From FEN-1219 sp964503125 (lineage in GTDB: Bacteria > Pseudomonadota > Gammaproteobacteria > Steroidobacterales > Rariloculaceae): 64,000 nt of DNA. Under the pieces are notes generated by a model that worked only from the letters and a program-made list of their open reading frames with translations, was not told the DNA's origin and made no database searches. Position numbers and translations under genes: made by a program. This document shows positions 23,555 through 31,226 of the stretch, piece by piece. How positions within the stretch are numbered: the first letter of the stretch is position 1; every line of letters starts with the position of its first letter. The stretch covers positions 62,001 to 126,000 of the forward strand of contig CAZCZE010000001.1 in assembly GCA_964503125.1 (NCBI GenBank), in the 5' to 3' direction.

Positions 23555-23703
23555 AACGGGGCGAATCCGCAGAAAACAAAGTGAAAAGGATTGCGTTTCC
23601 GTCAGGTGCGGCGGCCGCGGCTACCGGAAACTGTGCTCCAAGGCGGAGGGAAAGAGCCCCACCGCCGAGCGAGTCACAACGGGATTGAACTGGAGAAACG
23701 ACA
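23555..23703 (+). promoter_or_regulatory. Conserved 5' leader of small membrane protein gene 2
   Basis: Second copy of the leader described at 23031-23213. Here the downstream pairing is stronger: GTTTCCG and CGGAAAC can form a 7-bp stem around a GC-rich loop containing GCGGCCGC. The upstream GAAAAC can compete for the same GTTTC. The conserved order of elements and the preserved pairing despite sequence change argue for a structured RNA. Confidence 0.45.
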
Positions 23704-23862
23704 ATGAACACGACGACCAACAGCAAGCACATCAGCAAGACGATCTTTCGCAAGTTTTCGTTCCTGGCGAACGAAGCCGTGTGGCAATTCGCGCTCGTCA
23801 CGGTGATCGTGGTGGCGCTGGTCGATGGCGCCCTGTCGATCGGCGGTAGCACGATCGCATGA
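23704..23862 (+). CDS. 52-residue single-helix membrane protein, copy 2
   Basis: Paralogue of the gene at 23214-23369: 52 residues, N-terminal KTIFRKFSFLANEAVWQF, one transmembrane helix (about 29-48), tail LSIGGSTIA. The start ATG has GGAG at good spacing. The two genes are about 490 bases apart and are duplicated with their leaders and 3' hairpins, so the duplicated unit is the whole transcription unit. Residues that changed are mostly conservative within the helix (VGVVLA to VTVIVV), which indicates selection on the protein. No family name is known to me. Confidence 0.75.
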   Translation: MNTTTNSKHISKTIFRKFSFLANEAVWQFALVTVIVVALVDGALSIGGSTIA

Positions 23863-23885
23863 CCATCGAGAGCGGCGGCGGCAAA

Positions 23886-23907
23886 CCGGAGGGACCGCTC
23901 CCTCCGG
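23886..23907 (+). terminator. 3' hairpin of small membrane protein gene 2
   Basis: CCGGAGGGA and TCCCTCCGG form a perfect 9-bp stem with the loop CCGC, 24 bases after the stop. Compared with copy 1, the innermost C-G pair has become A-T on both arms, a covariation that supports a real RNA structure. Confidence 0.65.
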
Positions 23908-23926
23908 GGCCGCTTGCGACTTAGCC

Positions 23927-25549
23927 TCAGGCGCGCATCGCGCCGATCTTCTTCAGGCCGCCGACACGCGGCTCGACCGCGGCGGGCGCCGCAATCTTCT
24001 TGACGAGCGACTCGAAATGCTTCGGCGTCAGTACCGCATTGATCTCGTGGCATTGCGCCAGCGCCTCACGCGCCAGCGCCTTGTCGCCTTCGTGCCCGAG
24101 CACGTTCGCGTACTGCATCCAAGCGAGCGCGAGCCTGGGCCGCAGCTCGACCGCGGCCTCCGCGGAGCGGCGCGCAGCGGCGAAGTCGCCCTCGCAGACC
24201 TCCGCTACGGAACGGTGGTAGAACCAGAACGCCGCGCCCGGATGCTGCGGCTCCATCGCGAGCAATCGCTCGAGGAGGCCGCGCAGCTCGGCAAGGTCCT
24301 TCGGCTCGCCCGTGGCCGTGAGCGGCCACCCGAGATAGCCCCAGGCCCCGAAATCGAACGGCGCCAAGGCCACGGCCTTTCGGAGGCAACCGAGCGCCTT
24401 GCGCTGCTCGCCGACGTAGCTGAAGGCGAGGCCCACGAGCTTGAGAATGAACGGATCCTCGGGCGCCATTGCTAGGGCCTTCGTCGCGGCCGCGACGGCC
24501 GCACGCTCGTCGGCGGCCGCGTCTGCGCTCAAACCGTTGACGAGCCGTTCGACGAGCAGCGAGGCGAGCGTGGCATGGGCCGCCGGGTAATCGCGATCGA
24601 GCTCGATGGCGCGCTCTAGCGGTTCGATGGCTTCGGCTAGCCCCTCGGCCGTGTAGTCGAGCACGAACGCTCGGGCTTTCTGCACGAGACCCCACGCGTC
24701 GAGATTGACCGTGGCCTGCGCTCGCGCGCTACTCGTCTCCGCGCGCAGCTTCAGCGTCGTGAACGAGCTCACGATCGCCTCGGCCACCTCACGCTCCACA
24801 GTGAGTAGATCCTCGCTCTTGCGGTCGTAGCTCTGCGCCCAGAGCTGCGTGCTGTTGCGGGCGTCGCTGAGCTCGACGAACACACGCAGTGCCGAACCCG
24901 CGCAGCGCAGACTGCCCGAGATCACGTAGTCCACGTTCAAGCGCTTGCCGATCTCCGGAAGCCCCGTGCCCGGATCTTTGAAGCCGAACGACGCTCGGCG
25001 CGACGCTACTCGCAGGCGGTCGACGCGCGCGAGCGTGCCGTGAAGCTCGGCCGCGAAGGCGTCGCCGAGGAAAGCCTGGGCCGGATCGGCCGAGTGCGTG
25101 TCGAACGGCAGAACGGCCACGGCCGCCATCGCGCTCGCGAGCGCCGGCGGACCGGCGACGGTCTCACCCGCTTTCGTGGCCGGCGCTGTCGGCGCCGCTG
25201 CGTCGGGCTGCGGGACCGCTGCGGCCGCGACGATGACGGTTCCCACGAGCCTATAGCCGCGTTTCGGCACGGTCTGGATATAGGTCGGTGTGCCGCGGTC
25301 GTCGCCCAGCGCCCGCCGTAGCTCGCTGATACAGCGCGTGAGCACCTCCTCCGACGTCACGCGCCGCCAGACTTGCTCGAGCAGCGTATCGCGCTCGACG
25401 ACCTGGCCTTCGTGGGCCGCCAAGAACGCGAGCACGTCCATGACCTTGGGCTGCACGTGCTGCGTGCCGCCAGGGCCGCTGATGCGCCCCGCGAGCGGCT
25501 CGACCTCGAAGTCGCCCAAGCGGAATCCGTGCCTAAGTCTCTGATCCAT
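23927..25549 (-). CDS. CadC-like winged-helix regulator with TolB-like and TPR domains
   Basis: A 540-residue protein. Residues about 8-105 are an OmpR/CadC-type winged helix (FEVEPLAGRISG, QPKVMDVLAFLAAHEGQVVE, VLTRCISELRRALGDD, YIQTVPKRGYRLVG). A short hydrophobic stretch (about 107-150, Ala-rich) could be a membrane anchor. A FlgO/TolB-like domain follows (VAVLPFDTHSAD, VISGSLRCAG, LWAQSYDRKSEDLLTVEREV), and then at least five TPR-like helical repeats to the end. Proteins of this layout couple an extracellular or metabolic signal to transcription without phosphorylation. The ATG at 25549 sits close to a divergent transporter gene, a possible target. Confidence 0.88.
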   Translation of the reverse strand: MDQRLRHGFRLGDFEVEPLAGRISGPGGTQHVQPKVMDVLAFLAAHEGQVVERDTLLEQVWRRVTSEEVLTRCISELRRALGDDRGTPTYIQTVPKRGYRLVGTVIVAAAAVPQPDAAAPTAPATKAGETVAGPPALASAMAAVAVLPFDTHSADPAQAFLGDAFAAELHGTLARVDRLRVASRRASFGFKDPGTGLPEIGKRLNVDYVISGSLRCAGSALRVFVELSDARNSTQLWAQSYDRKSEDLLTVEREVAEAIVSSFTTLKLRAETSSARAQATVNLDAWGLVQKARAFVLDYTAEGLAEAIEPLERAIELDRDYPAAHATLASLLVERLVNGLSADAAADERAAVAAATKALAMAPEDPFILKLVGLAFSYVGEQRKALGCLRKAVALAPFDFGAWGYLGWPLTATGEPKDLAELRGLLERLLAMEPQHPGAAFWFYHRSVAEVCEGDFAAARRSAEAAVELRPRLALAWMQYANVLGHEGDKALAREALAQCHEINAVLTPKHFESLVKKIAAPAAVEPRVGGLKKIGAMRA

Positions 25550-25729
25550 CGCCGCAGTTAGCCATAGGGGCGCACGGGCGGCAACGGCGGCCCTGCGGCG
25601 CGGGCACAGAGTTCGCGAACGAAAAACAGAGGTTCCCGAAGAAAACAATCCTCTATAGATCAGTCGCTTACGGATCGATGAGACCACACTTCCCCCACGC
25701 AGAACGCGCTTTCCGAGGGGAACCAGTTC

Positions 25730-28159
25730 ATGAGCCAGTCGACGATCCAAGGTTTCGAGCCCGCCACGGTGCCCTCGGGCCCCACGACGACGGTCGCGGC
25801 GTCGCGGTTGTCGCTCGTGGAGCGGGGCCTCGGGTTGCTCACCACGGTGCGGCCCGGCGAAGGCGCGTGCGCGCTGCTGTTCTTCGCCTACGCGTTCGTG
25901 CTGCTCGTGGCCTACTACATCCTGCGCACGATCCGCGAACCGCTGCTGCTCGCGAACGGCTCGGCCGAGCTCAAGAGCTACGCGTGCGCCGCGATCGCCG
26001 CGGTGCTGCTCGTGCTCGTGCCCCTCTACAGCCAGCTCGCGCGCCGCACGAATCGCGCGTGGCTCGTGCGCTGGGTCACGGTGCTGTTCGCGGCGCAGCT
26101 CGTGCCGTTCTACGTCCTCGGGCGCGCCGGCGTCGACGTCGGCTTCGTGTACTACGTGTGGGTGGGCGTCTTCAACGTCACGATGTTGACGCAGTTCTGG
26201 GCCCACGCCGCGCATTGCTTCGGGACGGACAGCGGCCAGCGCTTGCTGCCCGTCATCATGGCCGGCGCCACGTTGGGCGGCCTCGCAGGCCCCAAAGTGA
26301 GCAGCGCGCTGTACGCGACATTCGGCGAGTGGAATCTCATGCTCGTCGCCGCAGCCCTGCTCGTGGCGACGTTGCCGCTCATCGGTTGGACGGCCAATGC
26401 CGTGCCGCGGCACGCACAAGCGCTAGCGGCGCCGCAAGCCCCTCCCTCTCATCCGCTCGGCGGGCTCGCGCTCGTGTTTCAGGATCGCTATCTCCTGCTG
26501 CTCGCGCTCTTGGCCGTGCTGCTCAATTGCGTGAACACCACGGGCGAGTTCGTGCTATCCGCGTTCGTGAAAAGCCACATCGAGCTCGCGGTGGCCGCCG
26601 ATCCCAGCCTCGACAAGAAGACCCTCATCGCGGCGTTCTACGGGGACTTCTATTTCGTCACGAATGCGCTCGGCGTCGTGCTCCAGCTCTTCCTGTGCGC
26701 GCGCATCTTCCGCTGGGTCGGCGTGCAAGGCGCCATCCTCGTGCTGCCGATCGTGGCGCTGCTCGGCTACGGGCTCGTGGCATTCCTGCCGATCTTTGGT
26801 ATCGTTCGGATCATCAAGATCGTCGAGAACAGCACCAACTACACGATCATGAACACCGCTCGTCACGCGCTCTATCTGCCGCTACCCGAGGCGCACAAGT
26901 ACGAAGGCAAGACGGCTGTCGACGGGTTCTTCTGGCGCGTCGGCGATCTGCTGCAAGCGGCCGTGGTCTTCGTCGGGTTGAACTGGCTACAGCTCGAATT
27001 CCAGCACTTCGCGCTGCTCAACGTGCTGTTGTCGGCCGTCTGGATATACGTCGCGATCGTAATCGGCAAGCGCTACACGCGGCGCTCTGCGGTCGAGCTC
27101 AAGATCAACTGGCGCGCGGTCGTCGTGGGCGCTGCGGCCGCCACGGTCGCCGTTGCCGCCTTCGCTTTGCCGGTGCAGGCGGCCGCGCAACCGGCAGCGG
27201 CACCGACGGCTCTGTTTTCGGAGATCGAGCCCCTCGCGCTCAAGCTCGTCATGGAAGACAAAGCGCTCTGCCGCGGGCAGCGAGCCAAGTGCGAGGACGC
27301 TCCCGCGACGATCGTCCAGCGCGCGGCCGACGGCGCCGAGCAGTCGATCGAGGTGCACGTTCGCGCCCGCGGCATCTGGCGCAACTCCGACGGCAACTGC
27401 TCGATCCCCCCTTTGTTCGTGACGTTCACGGGCGCCACGGCCGGCACGTTGTTCGAGGGGCAATCGATGCTGCCGCTCACGACACATTGTCGCCCTAGCC
27501 CCACGAGCTACCAGCAGTACGTGCTCAAGGAGTATCTGGCCTATCGCATCTACAACCTGTTGAGCGACGACAGTTTGCGCGTGCGCCTCGCGCGCATCAC
27601 CTACCGCGACCCCGTGCGCGAGCGCTCCGTCGAGCGCTACGCGTTCTTCACCGAGCACTTCGAGTCGTTGGCGGCGCGGCGCGGCGCGGCGGTGCTCGGC
27701 ACCGAAGGGTTCGATGTCACCGCCACCGACGAGCGCTCGCTCGCGACGTTTGCGTTATTCGAGTACCTCATCGGCAACACGGACTGGTCGATCGTCGCGG
27801 GCCACAACGCACTGCACCTGCGCGGGGCCGATGAAACACGGGTCGTCGTGCCGTACGACTTCGATTTCTCGGGTCTCGTGAACGCCGCTTATGCGGGGCC
27901 GCCGCCCGAGCTGCCGATCCGCAGCGTCACGCAGCGCCTATACCGCGGCTTTTGCTCAACCGACGTCGATTGGCCCGTGTTGTTCGCGCATTTTCAGCAG
28001 CGCCGCGGCGCGATCGAGGAGCTCGTCGCAACGCTGCCGGGGCTCGAGGATAAGCACCGCGCCACGGCAGCCGCCTACATCGCAAGCTTTTACGCGATCA
28101 TCGATTCGCCGAGCCGGCGGCAGAACGAGATTCTCGACGACTGCCGGACGCGGTCGTGA
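25730..28159 (+). CDS. Npt/TLC-type nucleotide transporter fused to a large periplasmic domain
   Basis: An 809-residue two-part protein. Residues about 40-455 form a 12-helix transporter resembling the NTP/NDP-exchange (Npt/TLC) group: YYILRTIREPLLLANGSAEL, FWAHAAHCFGTDSGQRLLPV, FYGDFYFVTNALGVVLQ and DGFFWRVGDLLQAAVV. A further hydrophobic segment (about 462-482) leads to a C-terminal domain (about 490-809) with RGIWRNSDGNCSIPPL, GTLFEGQSMLPLTTHC, YVLKEYLAYRIYNLLSD and VPYDFDFSGLVNAAY. That domain is otherwise seen as a separate exported protein with a CotH-kinase-like pattern of charged residues. The fusion is uninterrupted in one frame. Substrate and partner unknown. Confidence 0.8.
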   Translation: MSQSTIQGFEPATVPSGPTTTVAASRLSLVERGLGLLTTVRPGEGACALLFFAYAFVLLVAYYILRTIREPLLLANGSAELKSYACAAIAAVLLVLVPLYSQLARRTNRAWLVRWVTVLFAAQLVPFYVLGRAGVDVGFVYYVWVGVFNVTMLTQFWAHAAHCFGTDSGQRLLPVIMAGATLGGLAGPKVSSALYATFGEWNLMLVAAALLVATLPLIGWTANAVPRHAQALAAPQAPPSHPLGGLALVFQDRYLLLLALLAVLLNCVNTTGEFVLSAFVKSHIELAVAADPSLDKKTLIAAFYGDFYFVTNALGVVLQLFLCARIFRWVGVQGAILVLPIVALLGYGLVAFLPIFGIVRIIKIVENSTNYTIMNTARHALYLPLPEAHKYEGKTAVDGFFWRVGDLLQAAVVFVGLNWLQLEFQHFALLNVLLSAVWIYVAIVIGKRYTRRSAVELKINWRAVVVGAAAATVAVAAFALPVQAAAQPAAAPTALFSEIEPLALKLVMEDKALCRGQRAKCEDAPATIVQRAADGAEQSIEVHVRARGIWRNSDGNCSIPPLFVTFTGATAGTLFEGQSMLPLTTHCRPSPTSYQQYVLKEYLAYRIYNLLSDDSLRVRLARITYRDPVRERSVERYAFFTEHFESLAARRGAAVLGTEGFDVTATDERSLATFALFEYLIGNTDWSIVAGHNALHLRGADETRVVVPYDFDFSGLVNAAYAGPPPELPIRSVTQRLYRGFCSTDVDWPVLFAHFQQRRGAIEELVATLPGLEDKHRATAAAYIASFYAIIDSPSRRQNEILDDCRTRS

Positions 28160-28178
28160 AGCCTACGGCAAGCAGCTT

Positions 28179-29069
28179 TCAGTCGAGGTAGTCGGCTTGG
28201 AGCGCGCTCGAGGCGAGCAGCGCGTGCGCAAGGTCGAGCGCCGCGTCGGTCGCCGCAGCGGCGCCGCCGTCCTCTAGGCTCCAGATGGCAGAGAGCACTG
28301 CTTGCGCGAAACACCAACCGCGCGCGCGCCCGACGTCGATGCCGAGCGCGAGACCGAACTGATCGAGGCGCCGCTCGACGACGGCGAGCTTCGCGAACAG
28401 ATCCGGCCGGTCGATCGGGTTGCGCAGCGTCGCGCCGATCTCGTACTCGAGCTCGCCGACGACCCCTTTGGGGTCGACGGCGCACCAGCCGCGCGTGCGA
28501 TCCGACAGCACGTTGTAGTGATGCAGGTCGCCGTGCAGCAGGGCGGGGTTGCGCTCGGTGACGCTGAGATCGGCGTAGATGCGCTGCGCGGGCTCGACGA
28601 GCTCGCGCGGGACGCGCTCGTCGCCGCTCGCGGCGTAGCGCGCGAATGCCTCGCCCAAGCGCGCGACGGTCGGACACCACTCGGGCGGGTCGAGCGGCGC
28701 CATGCGGCCGAGCAACATGGCGAGAATGTCCGTGGCCTCTTCGTCGCGGCCGTTCTTGGTGAGCACGGCGAGCGGCTCGCCGGGATCGAGGCGCTCGAAC
28801 AGGGCCGCCCCGTCGGTGTAGTCGTAGACCTGGACGACGCCGCGGCCGCCGAACTTCGCCGCGACCTCGCCGCAGCGCCACTCGTCGCCGGGCTGCTTCA
28901 CGACCTTGAGCACGACGGCTTGGTCGGCCCGCCGGCCGTGGACGATGACCGAGGTGTCGGTGGCGAGCGTGCGCTCGATCGTCACGCGCCACGCGCGTGC
29001 GAAGAACACGATGCGATCGCTGAGCTCCTTGTTCGAAACGCCGCTTGCCGCGCGAGAAGGATCATCCAC
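28179..29069 (-). CDS. Aminoglycoside phosphotransferase-family small-molecule kinase
   Basis: A 296-residue kinase-fold protein related to the APH(6)/streptomycin phosphotransferase group. The ATP-site Lys is in VVLKVVKQPGDE (about residue 54), the catalytic loop is LLHGDLHHYNVL (about 180-191), and the metal-binding Asp is in WCAVDPKGVVGE (about 200). Members add phosphate to hydroxyl groups of antibiotics or to native small molecules. The gene is isolated from mobile elements and resembles its neighbours in composition, so a housekeeping or latent-resistance role is more likely than recent acquisition. Convergent with the transporter fusion gene. Confidence 0.82.
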   Translation of the reverse strand: MDDPSRAASGVSNKELSDRIVFFARAWRVTIERTLATDTSVIVHGRRADQAVVLKVVKQPGDEWRCGEVAAKFGGRGVVQVYDYTDGAALFERLDPGEPLAVLTKNGRDEEATDILAMLLGRMAPLDPPEWCPTVARLGEAFARYAASGDERVPRELVEPAQRIYADLSVTERNPALLHGDLHHYNVLSDRTRGWCAVDPKGVVGELEYEIGATLRNPIDRPDLFAKLAVVERRLDQFGLALGIDVGRARGWCFAQAVLSAIWSLEDGGAAAATDAALDLAHALLASSALQADYLD

Positions 29070-29178
29070 GGCTCATCCTACGAAATCGCTGCCTCGCCGC
29101 CCAGTTGCCCAGGGCTACGTTGTAACCTTGCCTCGGGGCGGGCCGTCTGTAGGTATAGGACTCGAAGGGGAGATCGCC

Positions 29179-29742
29179 ATGCTTCGAACCACGTTCACCG
29201 TCGGTACCCTGGTGCTGCTGCTCACGGGCTGCGGGATCACGGGCAACTTCCGCAACGACCCGGGCTACGCAGAGTTCGGCTCCCCGGGGCCGTTGGCCAC
29301 GGATCGCGAATTCGGGCTATCGCTCGGCCCGCTGCCGCTGGGGCTCGCGCGCTGGGTCTTCGACGACGACCCCGAGTTCGGGCCGATGCTCAGGGAGCTC
29401 CGTGCCGTGCGCGTTTACACCTACGAGGTGGTCCACAACCCCGAGCACGTGGCGCAGCGAATACAGGACATGCACTCCAGGCTCGTTGCGAACGGTTGGC
29501 TGACGATCGTCACCGTCCGCGAGGAAAACGAGCTCGTGTCCGTGCTGCTCCAGCCGGCCGAGGCCGGCCGCAACGGCAACCGCGGGCTCGCGGTCATCGT
29601 CCAGGACCCGAGCGAGGTCGTGCTCGTGAACTTGATCGGCAACGTGCGCCTCGACCTGTTCGCCGAGTACATGGCCGACCTCGACGTCGACGTGCCGCGC
29701 ATCGAGATCGATCCCACGACGCTGCAAGCGCGCGTCGAATAG
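29179..29742 (+). CDS. DUF4252-like lipoprotein
   Basis: A 187-residue lipoprotein from the ATG at 29179 (GGGGAGA upstream), with a lipobox TGCG at residues 16-19. The body contains a helical and beta-strand pattern resembling DUF4252: LRAVRVYTYEVVHNPEHVAQ, LVANGWLTIVTVREENELVS, and a final strand set ending in VLVNLIGNVRLDLFAEYMAD. Such proteins are outer-membrane-anchored and of unknown function. It stands alone, 81 bases ahead of a VOC-family gene. The export signal is certain, the family assignment moderate. Confidence 0.7.
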   Translation: MLRTTFTVGTLVLLLTGCGITGNFRNDPGYAEFGSPGPLATDREFGLSLGPLPLGLARWVFDDDPEFGPMLRELRAVRVYTYEVVHNPEHVAQRIQDMHSRLVANGWLTIVTVREENELVSVLLQPAEAGRNGNRGLAVIVQDPSEVVLVNLIGNVRLDLFAEYMADLDVDVPRIEIDPTTLQARVE

Positions 29743-29822
29743 CGCCTAAGCGTACGCGCCGCTCGACCCGGCACGGTCGGGCGCGCACACTGCTCTCCGG
29801 ACCACTCGCCGGAGACCTTGCC

Positions 29823-30257
29823 GTGGACGACTCCTGGATTCCGCAGGGCTTCCGCACCGTCACGCCGAACATCATCGTCGACGACGCCGTGAACGCCATC
29901 GCGTTTCTCGAGCGCGGCCTAGGTGCGATCGAGCAATTCCGGCTCACGATGGCGAACGGCAAGATCGCCCACTGCGAGCTCAAGCTCGGCGACTCGATCG
30001 TCAATGTCGGCGAATCGATGGACGGCTGGCCCGCTCGCGGCCTGGTCGCGCAGATCTATGTCGAGGACTCGGACGCGTCGTTCGAGCGCGCGGTCGCGGC
30101 CGGCGCCACGGTGATCATGCCGATGACCGACATGTTCTTCGGCTCGCGCGAAGGGCGCGTCGCCGACCCGTTCGGCAACGTCTGGACGATCGCCACGCTC
30201 AAAGAGCGCGTGTCGCCTGCCGAGATGCAGCGCCGCATGACGGCCGCCGGATATTGA
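29823..30257 (+). CDS. VOC-superfamily (glyoxalase/PhnB-like) protein
   Basis: A 144-residue protein of the vicinal-oxygen-chelate fold with two beta-alpha-beta units: TPNIIVDDAVNAIAFLERGL, MANGKIAHCELKLGDSIVNV, QIYVEDSDASFERAVAAGAT, FFGSREGRVADPFGNVWTIA. This is the PhnB/YktB-like branch, whose members include glyoxalase-like and antibiotic-binding proteins. A metal site could use His54 and the Asp/Glu near the second unit. The start is the GTG at 29823 with GGAGA eight bases upstream. Confidence 0.85.
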   Translation: MDDSWIPQGFRTVTPNIIVDDAVNAIAFLERGLGAIEQFRLTMANGKIAHCELKLGDSIVNVGESMDGWPARGLVAQIYVEDSDASFERAVAAGATVIMPMTDMFFGSREGRVADPFGNVWTIATLKERVSPAEMQRRMTAAGY

Positions 30258-30284
30258 GCCACGGCCGCCCTAGGCGAGCTGGCG

Positions 30285-31226
30285 ATGGCTACTCCGACGG
30301 TGCTCGTGTCCACCTGGGGCGACGGCCTGTTCGTCGTCACCGGAGGCGCCAAGCACCGGGAGCTCGCGACCCGGCCGTGCAGAGGCCTCGCGGCCGACGG
30401 ACGCGGCGGCGCACTGTGCATCGTCGACGGGCATTCGCTGTGCAGGCGCGCACCCGACGGCGCATACAGCACGCTCGCAACGAGCGAGTCCGAGCTCGCA
30501 TGCTGTAAAGCGGTGGGCGGTGTCGTCTACGTCGGCACCGACGACGCACGGCTGCTTCGCTTGACGAGCGACGGTGGGCTCGACGCGCTGCGCGGCTTCG
30601 ATGTCGTGCCCGAGCGCGAAACCTGGTACGCCGGATCCGCAATCGTCGACGGGCGCTTGGTCGGGCCGCCGCTGGGAGTGCGCTCGCTGACCGCGACATC
30701 CGATGGCGCAGCGCTGCTCGTCAACGTGCACGTCGGCGGCATCCCGCGATCGGCCGACGGCGGCGCGACTTGGCAACCCACGATCGAGATCGATCGTGAC
30801 GTCCACGACGTCTGCGCGCATCCGACGCGCCCTCGCCTCGTCGCCGCCGCGGCCGCGGCCGGGCTCTGCCTCTCGCGCGACGGCGGAGCCACGTGGACGG
30901 TGGAACGAGACGGGCTGCACGCGTCGTACTGCTCGGCCGTGGCGTTCATCGACGACGACGTCGTGGTCGCCGCGTCGACAGGTCACTTCGCGACGGAGGG
31001 GGCGCTCTACCGACGAGCGATCGATCGCGAGGGGCTGACGCCCGTCGAAGACGGCCTACCGAGGTGGACGAGCGGCATCGTCGACACCGCGGGTATCGCT
31101 GTGAAGGGCTCGGCCGCCGCAGTCGTCGACCGAGGCGGTCACCTCTATCTGTCGACCGACGACGGCCGCACCTGGGCGCATGCGGCCGACGGCTTGCCCG
31201 CCGCGAGCAGCGTGCTCGTCTGCTAG
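30285..31226 (+). CDS. BNR-repeat beta-propeller protein
   Basis: A 313-residue protein with sialidase-type (BNR) Asp boxes: SADGGATWQP (about residues 158), SRDGGATWTV (about 198) and STDDGRTWAH (about 293), spaced as blades of a six- or seven-bladed propeller. There is no signal peptide, and catalytic residues of sialidases are not seen. It resembles the WD40/YVTN/BNR-like repeat proteins annotated as exo-alpha-sialidase by homology only. Its stop overlaps the stop of the convergent M24 gene by four bases. The function is unknown; a binding or sensing role is possible. Confidence 0.78.
   Translation: MATPTVLVSTWGDGLFVVTGGAKHRELATRPCRGLAADGRGGALCIVDGHSLCRRAPDGAYSTLATSESELACCKAVGGVVYVGTDDARLLRLTSDGGLDALRGFDVVPERETWYAGSAIVDGRLVGPPLGVRSLTATSDGAALLVNVHVGGIPRSADGGATWQPTIEIDRDVHDVCAHPTRPRLVAAAAAAGLCLSRDGGATWTVERDGLHASYCSAVAFIDDDVVVAASTGHFATEGALYRRAIDREGLTPVEDGLPRWTSGIVDTAGIAVKGSAAAVVDRGGHLYLSTDDGRTWAHAADGLPAASSVLVC

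Noticed and set aside
28179..29069. Recently acquired antibiotic resistance gene
   Set aside because: The kinase is APH-like, but it has no flanking mobile element or atypical composition; a resistance phenotype cannot be claimed.
28302..30257. 651-codon plus-strand frame over the kinase and lipoprotein genes
   Set aside because: The N-terminal two thirds are antisense to the phosphotransferase gene or out of frame with the lipoprotein; only the end, from 29823, is a true gene (VOC protein).
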